The notes below the pieces were generated by a model. That model was not told the DNA's origin. It searched no databases and worked only from the letters and a program-made list of their open reading frames with translations. Shown in pieces: positions 44,065 to 52,508 of a DNA stretch of 64,000 nt. The DNA is from Nitrosotalea sp. (lineage in GTDB: Archaea; Thermoproteota; Nitrososphaeria; Nitrososphaerales; Nitrosopumilaceae), in NCBI GenBank assembly GCA_025451075.1, contig JANWLA010000023.1, positions 1 to 64,000 of the forward strand, in the 5' to 3' direction. The stretch's first letter is position 1, and each line of letters begins with the position of its first letter. Both the position numbers and the translations under genes were made by a program.

Positions 44065-44412
44065 TCACAACCTACGTAAAATTTCTATCAAGACAACAGC
44101 ATTATTGTGTTGTTCATCTTTTGCAGAAAAAACCAGCGTTATCAGTTTGTGTTCTTTTTTGAGATTCTTGATTTTATCTAATGATGATTTATTTTCCTTT
44201 AATTCATCGATGTATTTTTTCTTGAAGGATTCCCATTTTTTTGGATCATGGGAAAACCACTTTCTTAGCTTATCTGTTGGCGCTATTTCCTTGAACCATA
44301 AATCTACATGTGCGTTAGCTTTTGAAACTCCTCTTGGCCATAGCCTATCAATTAAAATTCTAAAACCATCGTCTGGGGAATATTCTTCATAAACTCGTTT
44401 TATCTTGATCAA
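44065..44412 (-). CDS. DUF488 family protein (YeaO-like)
   Basis: A 115-residue protein with the family signature YEEYSPDDGFRILIDRLWPRGVSK near the N-terminus, then LWFKEIAPTDKLRKWFSHDPKKWESFKKKYIDEL. The biochemical role is unknown; family members often sit in stress or metal gene clusters. A truncated second copy lies at 54651-54764. Confidence 0.88.
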   Translation of the reverse strand: MIKIKRVYEEYSPDDGFRILIDRLWPRGVSKANAHVDLWFKEIAPTDKLRKWFSHDPKKWESFKKKYIDELKENKSSLDKIKNLKKEHKLITLVFSAKDEQHNNAVVLIEILRRL

Positions 44413-44440
44413 TGTAATCTCTTGCCTACCAAAATCATAT

Positions 44441-44617
44441 TCATTGATCTTTGATTACCGACTTGACCTTGGTTGCTATATCCTTGGTTATATTTTTTAA
44501 ATCATGACACTTGGCTGCATGATCTTTTATCAATACCATGAGTTCACTTTCAGTCTTTGCGGTAGCGACCCACTCACACTCAAATCCCATGTCGGTACAT
44601 TTGAAAACTTTGTTCAT
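44441..44617 (-). CDS. DUF1059-type small protein
   Basis: A 58-residue frame, ATG 44615-44617 to TGA 44441-44443: FKCTDMGFECEWVATAKTE followed by a helix with HAAKCH. This fits DUF1059, small proteins with a C-x6-C pair and a C-terminal helix ending CH. The start lies exactly 43 nt from the TGCA operator, the same distance as other genes of the proposed regulon. It leads the operon DUF1059-DUF488-coiled coil-Mug. Confidence 0.8.
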   Translation of the reverse strand: MNKVFKCTDMGFECEWVATAKTESELMVLIKDHAAKCHDLKNITKDIATKVKSVIKDQ

Positions 44618-44660
44618 AGTTAATCGTGACTTTACTAATATTTAGTGAACATGTTTTAAT

Positions 44661-44687
44661 TGCATTAAAATTCATGCATTGTTTGCA
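44661..44687. promoter_or_regulatory. TGCA-N10-TGCA operator, site 1
   Basis: TGCATTAAAATTCATGCA at 44661-44678, with a third TGCA at 44684-44687 toward the Rieske gene. It lies 43 nt from the start codons of both divergent genes (DUF1059 44617, Rieske 44722). TATA-like TCTTTTTTAATTAT follows on the plus strand and CTAAATATTAG on the minus strand, at leaderless-promoter distance. Confidence 0.75.
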
Positions 44688-44721
44688 CTATCTTTTTTAA
44701 TTATCAATACAACATTATTCA

Positions 44722-45042
44722 ATGACTTCAGACTTTAAAAAAACTTTGAGAGTCAGCGATGTACCACTAGGCCAAATGAGGACGGTAGAATTTGAAAATG
44801 ATACCGTGTGTATTATCAATGTTGAAGGGAAACTCTATGCGATAAATAATGTTTGCACACATGAAGGAGGGCCTCTTGCTGAAGGAACCTTGAGTGAGTT
44901 TGAGGTTGAATGTCCATGGCATGGTGCAAGATTTGATGTAAGAACTGGGGAAGTAAAGTCTCCACCTGCAGAGTCACCGGTCTCCACATATGAAATAAAA
45001 ATAGATCAGGATGACATATGGATTCGAAAATCAACCAAGTAG
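44722..45042 (+). CDS. Rieske-type [2Fe-2S] ferredoxin
   Basis: A 106-residue soluble Rieske protein. Ligands are Cys45/His47 (CTHEGGPL) and Cys64/His67 (CPWHGARF). It resembles the ferredoxin component of dioxygenase systems or NirD. The flavoprotein reductase at 46131 belongs to the ferredoxin-reductase family used with such proteins, and both carry the same operator, so they may form one electron chain. The terminal oxygenase, if any, is not in the window. Confidence 0.92.
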   Translation: MTSDFKKTLRVSDVPLGQMRTVEFENDTVCIINVEGKLYAINNVCTHEGGPLAEGTLSEFEVECPWHGARFDVRTGEVKSPPAESPVSTYEIKIDQDDIWIRKSTK

Positions 45043-45146
45043 GAAAATTAAAGAAAATTTGTAAACGGTGTAAGACCGAATACAATGATGACAATGGATA
45101 TCCTGTCTGTAATTATTGCTTGAAATTGCTTGATAATTGGGAGTGA
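45018..45146 (+). CDS. Tiny zinc-ribbon protein overlapping the Rieske gene
   Basis: A 42-residue frame (ATG 45018, TGA 45144-45146) overlapping the Rieske gene by 25 nt. It has two Cys pairs, Cys15/Cys18 (CKRC) and Cys31/Cys34 (CNYC), a compact zinc-ribbon layout, and ends LKLLDNWE. The overlap suggests coupled translation with the Rieske protein. Function unknown. Confidence 0.55.
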   Translation: MDSKINQVGKLKKICKRCKTEYNDDNGYPVCNYCLKLLDNWE

Positions 45147-45176
45147 TGTCTGTCTTGATTATGATGTATGATTATG

Positions 45177-45608
45177 CTATTTGACAATCAAAACTGGTAT
45201 CTTGGATTTATGAGCTACTGCATTTGATACGCTGCCAAGAAATAGTTCTTTGACGGGATTCATTCCTCTTGAACCTATTACTATCAAATCAAATTTGTTG
45301 TAAGATGCAAATTCTGCAATATCTAACGTGGCAACTCCCTTGATTATCTTTTCATTGAATTTTATTTTATTATTTACACATGTCTTTTTTGCATTTGACA
45401 TGAATTTTTTGGCCTGTTCTATGATATGTTTCTCATAAGGAATTTGTTTACCCATTAATGGTAAGGGTGGATATGATGGGATTACACATAGTGCGGTTAT
45501 GGAAGAATTACAGTGTCGAGCTAGATATACTGCCTTGTCAAGTCCTTTAAACGAATTCTTCGAGCCATCCAAAGGCACTAGGATCTTTTTGATAACTTTG
45601 TTGACCAT
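45177..45608 (-). CDS. Universal stress protein (UspA family)
   Basis: A 143-residue Usp domain: KKILVPLDGSKNSFKGLDKAVYLA at the start and the ATP-binding signature GSRGMNPVKELFLGSVSNAV near the end, followed by PVLIVK. The ATG at 45608 follows the TAA of the roadblock-like gene by one base, so I use it in place of the longer frame to 45635. Probably an ATP-binding stress response protein co-translated with its neighbour. Confidence 0.92.
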   Translation of the reverse strand: MVNKVIKKILVPLDGSKNSFKGLDKAVYLARHCNSSITALCVIPSYPPLPLMGKQIPYEKHIIEQAKKFMSNAKKTCVNNKIKFNEKIIKGVATLDIAEFASYNKFDLIVIGSRGMNPVKELFLGSVSNAVAHKSKIPVLIVK

Positions 45609-45609
45609 G

Positions 45610-46023
45610 TTATTGACACTCCATATGTTTGGCAATTATTGGTAGCCCTGAAGGATGGGAAAACGTCTCCGGATTGTTGAATATGCTGTGAATGTTTTCT
45701 ACAACTTGGACGTGGTTTTCTGCTTTATCCATTAATGAAAACACTACTCTGTCTCCAATGGGTATGGTAACAATTTTTAGGTCTCCTCTTTGAGTTATGT
45801 TATAATACACTGGTTGTAACTCTGCATCAAAGTCACTCTGCATGGTACTCAGGAATTTAATGGACATATAAAACATCTCTCTTTTATCTTTGGAAAGAGG
45901 AAGATCGTCTTTGCATACCATTTCATCCAGTCTTCCGTTTTTGTTAATTAATCCCACGCAACTAACTCCATCTTTTACAATTGGTCGAATTATGGTGGTA
46001 GTGCTTCTTTCTAATTGCAACAT
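45610..46023 (-). CDS. Thaumarchaeal roadblock-like (DUF6659-type) protein
   Basis: A 137-residue alpha/beta protein: GVSCVGLINKNGRLDEMV, a middle helix REMFYMSIKFLSTMQSDFD, then LKIVTIPIGDRVVFSLM. A second copy with the same plan is at 48929-49336, and both sit directly before a Usp gene. The fold pattern suggests a roadblock/LC7-like small regulator. The DUF number is from memory. The start is 44 nt from operator site 2. Confidence 0.7.
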   Translation of the reverse strand: MLQLERSTTTIIRPIVKDGVSCVGLINKNGRLDEMVCKDDLPLSKDKREMFYMSIKFLSTMQSDFDAELQPVYYNITQRGDLKIVTIPIGDRVVFSLMDKAENHVQVVENIHSIFNNPETFSHPSGLPIIAKHMECQ

Positions 46024-46057
46024 AATGAATAATTATTGAATCAAGTAGAAAAGGGCT

Positions 46058-46085
46058 TGCACTGTACTGCATGAATTTTAATGCA
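46058..46085. promoter_or_regulatory. TGCA-N10-TGCA operator, site 2
   Basis: TGCATGAATTTTAATGCA at 46068-46085, the exact reverse complement of site 1, with a third TGCA at 46058-46061 toward the minus-strand gene (6-nt spacing). It lies 44 nt from the roadblock-like start (46023) and 45 nt from the flavoprotein ATG (46131). TATA-like GTTTATGTA lies at about 46099. Confidence 0.75.
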
Positions 46086-46130
46086 GTTGCCACCGTGTGT
46101 TTATGTAGATTTGAACTCATATCATTCTGG

Positions 46131-47360
46131 ATGAAAAATTTTGATTATGTCATAGTTGGAGGAGGCTTGGCTGGCAGTCATGCATCTCAAGCAATACGGG
46201 AGAATGATCAAAATGGAAGTATACTATTGATAACTGATGAAAACCATCTTCCGTATGATCGTGTTCCCCTCTCAAAGAACTATCTCCTGGGAAAAATGAA
46301 AAGTGAAGTACTCTATGTTAAAAAATCAAGTTTCTATGCAGATCAAAAAATAGAGTTACTTGTAGGTCACAAGGCTACCAAACTTGATCCGAAAAACCAT
46401 GTTATAGATATCGATGATGGCTCCCATATTGGTTACAAAAAACTCTTGCTTGCCACGGGAGGCCGGGCAAGACGACTTTCTATTCCTGGGTCTGATCTGA
46501 AGGGAGTTTTTTATCTCAGAACAATCGATGACGCAGATGCAATCCTACAGATAATGCAAGAATCAAAAAGTGCTGTAATAATAGGAGGGGGTTTTATCGG
46601 ATGTGAATTGGCTTCTTCTTTTATCAAGAAAAACATTTCTTCGACAATTATTGAGGTTGGACCAAAAATATTGGGCAGGGTGTTTGATCAAGACACCGCA
46701 AGATGGCTTGATGACTACTTTACAAAGAAGGGAGTGAAGATAATGAAAAACACCACTCCAACAGAGATGGTAGGAAAGGAAGGAAAGGTTTCTGGAATAA
46801 AATTACAATCGGGCCAAATCATACCAACTGATTTTATAGTCATTGGTATTGGAATAATTCCAAACATGGAACTTGCCAAGGATGCAGGTCTTGAGGTGGA
46901 TAATGGAATAGTGGTGAATCAATACTTGCAGACATCTGACCAAGACATCTATGCTGCAAGTGATGTGGCTAGATTCTATAGTCCTGTCTTTGAAAGACAG
47001 ATGAGATTGGAACATTATGATCTGGCTGTAAAACAAGGCAAGTTAGCTGGCGAGAACATGGCTGGCAAATCCAAACAATTCGAAGAGTTGCCATACTTTT
47101 TTTCGTTCATGTTTGACGTAAGAATAGAGGCATATGGAGACCTGAGCAAATATGACCAGGTGGTAACAAAAGGAAGCCCTGCAGGAAATGGCAACTTTAC
47201 CAAGTTTTATCTTGATAATGGTGTGGTAAATGCAGTCATGATGGTAACTAGAAAAGAAAATGTGGAACACATCAAGCAACTAATCCACTCTCGCAAGAAA
47301 CTCGATGACATTGAAATGCTGACAAAAGATGAACAAAAAATAGAGGTAGCCAAAACTTGA
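46131..47360 (+). CDS. FAD-dependent ferredoxin reductase-like oxidoreductase
   Basis: A 409-residue flavoprotein of the rubredoxin/ferredoxin reductase (BphA4-like) type: FAD motif YVIVGGGLAGSHASQAI, active-region PYDRVPLSKNYL, NAD motif AVIIGGGFIGCELA and the second FAD motif DIYAASDVARF. It likely passes electrons from NAD(P)H to the Rieske ferredoxin at 44722. The ATG at 46131 is preferred; the longer frame to 46071 would begin inside the operator. Confidence 0.9.
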   Translation: MKNFDYVIVGGGLAGSHASQAIRENDQNGSILLITDENHLPYDRVPLSKNYLLGKMKSEVLYVKKSSFYADQKIELLVGHKATKLDPKNHVIDIDDGSHIGYKKLLLATGGRARRLSIPGSDLKGVFYLRTIDDADAILQIMQESKSAVIIGGGFIGCELASSFIKKNISSTIIEVGPKILGRVFDQDTARWLDDYFTKKGVKIMKNTTPTEMVGKEGKVSGIKLQSGQIIPTDFIVIGIGIIPNMELAKDAGLEVDNGIVVNQYLQTSDQDIYAASDVARFYSPVFERQMRLEHYDLAVKQGKLAGENMAGKSKQFEELPYFFSFMFDVRIEAYGDLSKYDQVVTKGSPAGNGNFTKFYLDNGVVNAVMMVTRKENVEHIKQLIHSRKKLDDIEMLTKDEQKIEVAKT

Positions 47361-47438
47361 GAAGGTTTTACAACCAAAAAAGATTTGCAGTCCTGATGAA
47401 ATGTGTTATTCAGCCTGGAGAATGGTGTAAAAAATAAA

Positions 47439-47849
47439 ATGACATCAATCAAGCCTCCATTTACTGAAGATACGGCACGTGCCAAAGTCAAAGCAGCTCA
47501 AGATGCCTGGAATACGCGAGATCCTGAGGTGGTAGTAAAGGGATATTCTGTGGATTCAAAATGGCGAAACAGAATAGAGTTTTTCAGTGGACATGATGAA
47601 ATAAAGAAGTTTCTGAAAAGAAAATGGTCAAAAGAGCTAAATTACAAGTTAATGAAAGAATTATGGGCATTTTCAGGAAATAAAATATCTGTTCGATTTG
47701 AATATGAATGGAAAGATGCAGATACCGGTAAATGGATGAGAACACACGGTAATGAACACTGGGAATTTAATGCAGACGGTTTGATGCAGGCAAGAGACAT
47801 GAGTGCTAATGATTATCCCATTGATGAGTCAGAATGCCGAATTAAATAA
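47439..47849 (+). CDS. DUF1348 family (NTF2-like) protein
   Basis: A 136-residue NTF2-fold protein: PPFTEDTARAKVKAAQDAWNTRDPEVVVKGYS, WRNRIEFFSGHDEIKKFLKRKW, HGNEHWEFNADGLMQARDMSAND. DUF1348 proteins are small and lack a known reaction. The ATG at 47439 matches usual family length; the frame to 47403 adds 12 unrelated residues. It follows the flavoprotein gene by 78 nt. Confidence 0.9.
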   Translation: MTSIKPPFTEDTARAKVKAAQDAWNTRDPEVVVKGYSVDSKWRNRIEFFSGHDEIKKFLKRKWSKELNYKLMKELWAFSGNKISVRFEYEWKDADTGKWMRTHGNEHWEFNADGLMQARDMSANDYPIDESECRIK

Positions 47850-48053
47850 AAAATACAGCCCAATAACTATGAATTTGAATTTTATTGTGATCAAGTTAAA
47901 AATTAAAATAACTAGTTCATGTTAAAATAATTTCGATGAAAACCTTTGTTAAATATATTCGAAGATATTTTTATAACACGTAGCGATTTTAAATCGATTT
48001 TTTGAATTTATCTTTCTAATTTACAGGTGCAATCTTTAGGGATTTTTACTTTT

Positions 48054-48479
48054 TCATTTGACTACAAGTACATGAACTTTGGATTTGTGGGATACATAAT
48101 TTGTAACGCTTCCAAGAAAGGCTTCCTTTACACGACCCATTCCTCGAGAGCCCATTATTATGAGATCAAAGTTTTTGTATGCTGCAAATTCCGTTATCTC
48201 CCAAGATTGGTTTCCATAGATTATCTTTTCACTAAACACTATTCCATTTTGTGCACATTGTTTTTTTGCATCTGCCAAGAATTTTTTTGCTTCCTTTTGG
48301 GATTGGGTTTTCAGTGAGGTTAGTAACCTGCCCAGATGTATAGTGTAGATGGGAATGACGCACAAGCCAGTTATTGTAGCATGACACTGTCTTGCCAGGT
48401 AAATTGCTTTGTCAAGCGCTTTGAATGAACCTTGAGATCCATCCATCGGAACAAGAATTTTGGTAATTTTTTGTTTCAA
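48054..48479 (-). CDS. Universal stress protein (UspA family)
   Basis: A 141-residue Usp domain (KILVPMDGSQGSFKALDKAIYLARQ…GSRGMGRVKEAFLGSVTNYV…VLVVK) with the ATP-binding GxxGx9GS pattern. TTG start at 48479. It is the third gene of the operon roadblock-like, Usp, Usp read from operator site 3. Closest in sequence to the Usp at 45177. Confidence 0.9.
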   Translation of the reverse strand: MKQKITKILVPMDGSQGSFKALDKAIYLARQCHATITGLCVIPIYTIHLGRLLTSLKTQSQKEAKKFLADAKKQCAQNGIVFSEKIIYGNQSWEITEFAAYKNFDLIIMGSRGMGRVKEAFLGSVTNYVSHKSKVHVLVVK

Positions 48480-48507
48480 CTATGACTCCACCATGAATTA
48501 ATTGTCA

Positions 48508-48939
48508 TTACTTTATCACCAATACGGGTACTTGTGATCTGTGAACAACAGCATTTGATACACTGCCAAGAAACAATCCTTTTATCTCACTTCTTCCTCG
48601 CGAGCCTATGACAACAAGATCATATTTTTTATCATTGGCAAATTTCACTATTTCTGTGGAAGCTTCTCCATAGATAAGTTTGCCTTGAAAGCTTACTCCG
48701 TTGCGAGATGCCATCTTTGTTGCCTCTGCCATGAACTTTGCCGCTCCGTCAGTCATGTATGATTTGAAGGGAGTGTGCAATCCTGGCATGGCAACAGGAG
48801 GCGTTAGTGGAATGACACACAAACCAGTGATTTTTGCACCAAATTGTTTTGCAAGTAGGATAGCTTCGTGTAGGCCTTCTATGGAAAATTTAGAACCATC
48901 TAGGGGAACTAGTATTTTTTTAATATTCTTACTTGACAT
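48508..48939 (-). CDS. Universal stress protein (UspA family)
   Basis: A 143-residue Usp domain: KKILVPLDGSKFSIEGLHEAILLAKQFG and GSRGRSEIKGLFLGSVSNAVVHRSQVPVLVIK with the ATP-binding signature. Its ATG overlaps the roadblock-like gene by 11 nt, the same pairing as at 45177-46023. Confidence 0.9.
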   Translation of the reverse strand: MSSKNIKKILVPLDGSKFSIEGLHEAILLAKQFGAKITGLCVIPLTPPVAMPGLHTPFKSYMTDGAAKFMAEATKMASRNGVSFQGKLIYGEASTEIVKFANDKKYDLVVIGSRGRSEIKGLFLGSVSNAVVHRSQVPVLVIK

Positions 48940-49336
48940 TTACTGTCGCCTCACAAAGAGTGTTTTTAGGAAAATATTCATATTTTGGATTTATTATCTG
49001 TTGAATTTTTTTAATAATTCGCATATGATCTATGCCTTTTTTCATGATGGAGAGTAGTTTGTATGAATGGACTGGTACTGAAAGTAGTTTAACATTTTCT
49101 CTTTCGACTACAAAATAGTCTACCTTTCCATATTCTTCATCAAAATCCTGAAGCAGAGAATGATGCAACCTGAAACTCATATGAAGAATCTCTTGTTTTT
49201 GGCTAGACACGTTTATTGTATTCCTTGATAGAGTTTCTTCGGCTCTTCCATTTTCGTTTATCATGATAATTTGATCAACTCCTAGGTCAAACAAAGACCT
49301 AAACATGATTTGCACCGTGTAATTTTTTTGTAACAT
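48929..49336 (-). CDS. Thaumarchaeal roadblock-like (DUF6659-type) protein, second copy
   Basis: A 135-residue protein: LGVDQIIMINENGRAEETL, helix KQEILHMSFRLHHSLLQDFD, VKLLSVPVHSYKLLSIM. It parallels the protein at 45610 in length and layout. The ATG at 49336 is chosen because it lies exactly 43 nt from operator site 3; the longer frame to 49384 would start inside the operator. It is coupled to a Usp gene. Confidence 0.7.
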   Translation of the reverse strand: MLQKNYTVQIMFRSLFDLGVDQIIMINENGRAEETLSRNTINVSSQKQEILHMSFRLHHSLLQDFDEEYGKVDYFVVERENVKLLSVPVHSYKLLSIMKKGIDHMRIIKKIQQIINPKYEYFPKNTLCEATVNVK

Positions 49337-49369
49337 ACCGTGTAGTCTAAAGGAAACTAGAAAAAGGCT

Positions 49370-49397
49370 TGCAGTAATATGCATTAATTTTATTGCA
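49370..49397. promoter_or_regulatory. TGCA-N10-TGCA operator, site 3
   Basis: TGCATTAATTTTATTGCA at 49380-49397 with a third TGCA at 49370-49373 (6-nt spacing) toward the roadblock-like gene. The segment between the third half-site and the TATA, minus strand TGCAAGCCTTTTTCTAG, nearly equals that of site 2 (TGCAAGCCCTTTTCTAC). Distance to the ATG is 43 nt. Confidence 0.75.
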
Positions 49398-49423
49398 TCT
49401 CATTTGTTGGACTTCTGTATGAT

Positions 49424-49969
49424 CTATTTATGCCATGTAGAGGTCTTACCCTTTTCTATTTTTATGACTAGTGTATTATCAGTGTAATCAAATTCTGCCT
49501 TAGCTCCTACATCATGAAGTATGTTTTGAAAATATGTCTTAAAGTATAATGACCAATTTTCGCCCATATCATGTTGCATTATCATCTCATGTTTTGTTTC
49601 ATCTTCATATTCTGTCAGATTAAATGCAGATCTAGTACATCTAACTCGTATCACGGATAGCCAAGAGTTGAGATCGTGTTTTCCTCTCATGTATAGAGAG
49701 ATATCTTTTGCCATGCGTGAAGATAATTTTGTTGTTACTTTTTCAATTGTATCACTATCCACAACTTTGAATAATTCTATGAGAAATGGTTTAGGCATGA
49801 CAACCCATCCTGCAGCGGCAGCAGTTAGCTCCCATTCAAGATGTGAATCCAATATCTGACTTACAAGTGCGTTAGGACTAAGTTTTTGTTTACTAGCTAC
49901 AACTTTGAGCTTGTTCCATGTATTTTTATCAAGACGAAGTGAGACAGACTCGGTCTGTTTTGGTATCAT
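49424..49969 (-). CDS. Ribbon-helix-helix protein with C-terminal sensor-like domain
   Basis: A 181-residue protein. Residues 5-45 (ESVSLRLDKNTWNKLKVVASKQKLSPNALVSQILDSHL) fit an Arc/MetJ-type ribbon-helix-helix DNA-binding domain. The C-terminal 130 residues form an alpha/beta domain with no certain name. ATG 49969 places the RHH strand at the N-terminus. Its 3' end is 26 bp from operator site 3; it is a candidate, not proven, regulator of the TGCA sites. Confidence 0.65.
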   Translation of the reverse strand: MIPKQTESVSLRLDKNTWNKLKVVASKQKLSPNALVSQILDSHLEWELTAAAAGWVVMPKPFLIELFKVVDSDTIEKVTTKLSSRMAKDISLYMRGKHDLNSWLSVIRVRCTRSAFNLTEYEDETKHEMIMQHDMGENWSLYFKTYFQNILHDVGAKAEFDYTDNTLVIKIEKGKTSTWHK

Positions 49970-50164
49970 TATCTGATACAATCTCATTAATAACTTATTA
50001 ATGGTTTGGAAAATTTGTGCGTGAATAACAGATTTTTTCTAACTGTCGCGATACAAAACCATATTTACACTTTGAAGAATACCATTTAATTTTTTTAAAA
50101 ACCTTTTTCTTAAATCTGTAATTCTCGGATAGATACTTTAACAGGTTATGTATACTGATAGTTC

Positions 50165-50614
50165 ATGAGCGTAGGAACTTTCTTAAAAATATTGGTTACA
50201 ATAGACGGTTCTGAAATGTCAATGAAAGCTGCAGAATATGGCATTGCCATGGCAAAAAAAGATAATGCAAAACTTGTTGTTATTAATATCATTCATACTC
50301 CTGCATCTATTTTTACCTACACTAAACAAGCGTGGTTTGATGAATTTCTAAAAAAAGCTAAAGATGAGGCCACAGAATGGTTCAACAAAATTAAAAAAAA
50401 TGCCACTGACAATGAAGTGCAAGTAAAAACTGAAACAGTTGAGGAGCTTTATTCCGTTCCCGCTGCAATAGTAAAATATGCTGAAAATGAAAATGCTGAT
50501 CTAATTATAATGGGCAGTACTGGGAAAACTGGATTTAAGAGACTCTTACTTGGCAGTGTTGCAAATGACGTAGTCATCCATTCTCCAATCCCAGTCATGA
50601 TAATAAAATCATGA
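50165..50614 (+). CDS. Universal stress protein (UspA family)
   Basis: A 149-residue Usp domain: KILVTIDGSEMSMKAAEYGIAMAKKD and MGSTGKTGFKRLLLGSVANDVVIHSPIPVMIIKS with the ATP-binding signature. It is on the plus strand alone and has no TGCA site; the upstream TTATGTATAC may be its TATA. Confidence 0.92.
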   Translation: MSVGTFLKILVTIDGSEMSMKAAEYGIAMAKKDNAKLVVINIIHTPASIFTYTKQAWFDEFLKKAKDEATEWFNKIKKNATDNEVQVKTETVEELYSVPAAIVKYAENENADLIIMGSTGKTGFKRLLLGSVANDVVIHSPIPVMIIKS

Positions 50615-50680
50615 TTGTGGTAACACGACGAAAAAATAATGGATCTCATAAACCCATTTTTTGTCTTTGAAGAACTATTG

Positions 50681-52408
50681 TCATCTAAATAGATTTGTCT
50701 TTGCCAAATCAATGACTTCGTCGCCACGTCCATTGAGCACAGCTTTTATCATGTAAAGTGTAAAGCCCTTTATCACCTCAAGGTTGATGCTTGGCGGCAT
50801 CAACAATTCTTGGCGATTCACTGCTACGTCTACAAGACTAGGACCATTATGTTCAAAAGCTTGGACTAGCATAGGCCTGATCTGTTCTGGTTTTTCTGCA
50901 CGCAGTCCTGGTATTCCAACAGCTTCTGCTACCTTTGAAAAATCCGTTTTTACAAGATCAGTACCATATGTGAGTATTCCAGCTGCCTTCATCTCAAGTT
51001 CTACAAAACTCAATGCCTCGTTATTAAATACAACAACCTTGACAGGTAAATTCAACTGTTTTAATGAAATCAAGTCGCCCATAAGCATTGAAATCCCGCC
51101 ATCACCTGAAAGAGAAATAACCTGACGGCCTGGAAAGACTTGTTGTGCGCCTATTGCCTGAGGCAGTGCATTTGCCATAGAACCATGCGAAAAAGATCCT
51201 AACAATCTCCTCTTGCCGTTCATCTGCAGGTAGCGAGCCGCCCAGATAGTGGGAGTACCAACATCACATGTAAAGATTGCATCATCTGCAGCAAGTTCAT
51301 TAATTATCTTTGCAACATATTGCGGATGAATCGGAATTTGTCCCGTCTTGCCTGTTGCACTCGAATCAAGTTCCCTCCGAGTTTTCTTGTAGTGATCTAG
51401 TGATGTTCTCAAGTGTCCTTGGTCATTTTTCTGATCAAGCATGGGTTTCAATGCAATCAGCGTCTGGCGCACGTCTCCAACCAGTCCCAGATCGACCTTT
51501 GTTCGCCGGGCTATTTGCTCACCTCTAATGTCTACCTGAACTATGGTTGCATGTGATGGATAGAATTGCTGATAGGGAAAGTCAGTACCTAACATAAACA
51601 ACAGATCCGAGTCCATCATGGCATAATATCCAGAAGAAAATCCAAGCAGCCCAGTCATTCCGACGTCATATGGATTGTCATATTCTATGAACTCTTTTCC
51701 GCGCATTGCATGCACTATCGGAGCCTGAAGCAAGCCCGCAATCTCAATTAGTTCCGAGTGTGCTCCCGCGCAACCTGCGCCACCCAGAATGGTCACTTTC
51801 TGCGATGAATTGAGAACTTTAGCAAGTCTAATAATGTCTTCTTTAGCTGGACAGACAACTGCCTTTGGTTGTTCCAAAGGTATGATGGGCCTGTTTGATA
51901 CTGCATCTTGTAATGCAACATCACCTGGAAGAACAATGACAGATACGCCACGAAGAGATACAGCAGTTCTCATCGCGATATCAAGAACACGTGGTATTTG
52001 ATCCGCATGTGAAACAAGCTCGCAATAATGACTACACTCCTTGAACAAAAGTTCCGGATGTGTCTCTTGAAAATATGCACTTCCGATTTCTCTGCTTGGT
52101 ATGTGTGCAGCAATTGCAAGAACTGGCACTCTGCTGCGATGACAGTCATACAGTCCATTGACAAGGTGCATGTTCCCAGGTCCACAACTTCCAGCGCAGA
52201 CAGTTAGATTTCCCGTAAGGTGAGCTTCGGCACCAGCTGCAAATCCTGCTGTCTCCTCATGCCGAACATGCACCCAAGAAATTTCCTTGTCGCGTCTTCG
52301 TATGGAATCAGTTATACCGTTTAGCGAATCTCCGGATATTCCATATACTCTCTTGACTCCGGCGGCAATTAATGACTCGACCACGATATCGGCAACTTTC
52401 TTTACCAT
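50681..52408 (-). CDS. poxB: Pyruvate:quinone oxidoreductase, PoxB-like
   Basis: A 575-residue TPP/FAD enzyme converting pyruvate to acetate and CO2 while reducing quinone at the membrane. It is very close to Escherichia coli PoxB as I recall it: GVKRVYGISGDSLNG, RHEETAGFAAGAEA, CAGSCGPGNMHLVNGLYDCHR, FTCDVGTPTIWAARYL, TPP motif GDGGISMLMGDL, and even the C-terminal lipid-binding region KGFTLYMIKAVLNGRGDEVIDLAKTN. Such likeness suggests transfer from bacteria. A purine-rich GGAAGGTGG lies about 8-16 nt before the ATG. Acetate could feed the acetate-CoA ligase at 339. Confidence 0.93.
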   Translation of the reverse strand: MVKKVADIVVESLIAAGVKRVYGISGDSLNGITDSIRRRDKEISWVHVRHEETAGFAAGAEAHLTGNLTVCAGSCGPGNMHLVNGLYDCHRSRVPVLAIAAHIPSREIGSAYFQETHPELLFKECSHYCELVSHADQIPRVLDIAMRTAVSLRGVSVIVLPGDVALQDAVSNRPIIPLEQPKAVVCPAKEDIIRLAKVLNSSQKVTILGGAGCAGAHSELIEIAGLLQAPIVHAMRGKEFIEYDNPYDVGMTGLLGFSSGYYAMMDSDLLFMLGTDFPYQQFYPSHATIVQVDIRGEQIARRTKVDLGLVGDVRQTLIALKPMLDQKNDQGHLRTSLDHYKKTRRELDSSATGKTGQIPIHPQYVAKIINELAADDAIFTCDVGTPTIWAARYLQMNGKRRLLGSFSHGSMANALPQAIGAQQVFPGRQVISLSGDGGISMLMGDLISLKQLNLPVKVVVFNNEALSFVELEMKAAGILTYGTDLVKTDFSKVAEAVGIPGLRAEKPEQIRPMLVQAFEHNGPSLVDVAVNRQELLMPPSINLEVIKGFTLYMIKAVLNGRGDEVIDLAKTNLFR

Positions 52409-52508
52409 GACTTGACCACCTTCCGTTTGGAATCATCCGTAACATCCTGGTAGACATTTTTAATGTGAGTCTTTGGGACTATATGACATGACCTGAAAGA
52501 TTCCATCA

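Noticed and set aside
47984..47996. Short palindrome CGATTT-T-AAATCG followed by T-run
   Set aside because: Lies in very AT-rich intergenic DNA where such symmetry is expected by chance; could be a weak terminator but is not convincing.
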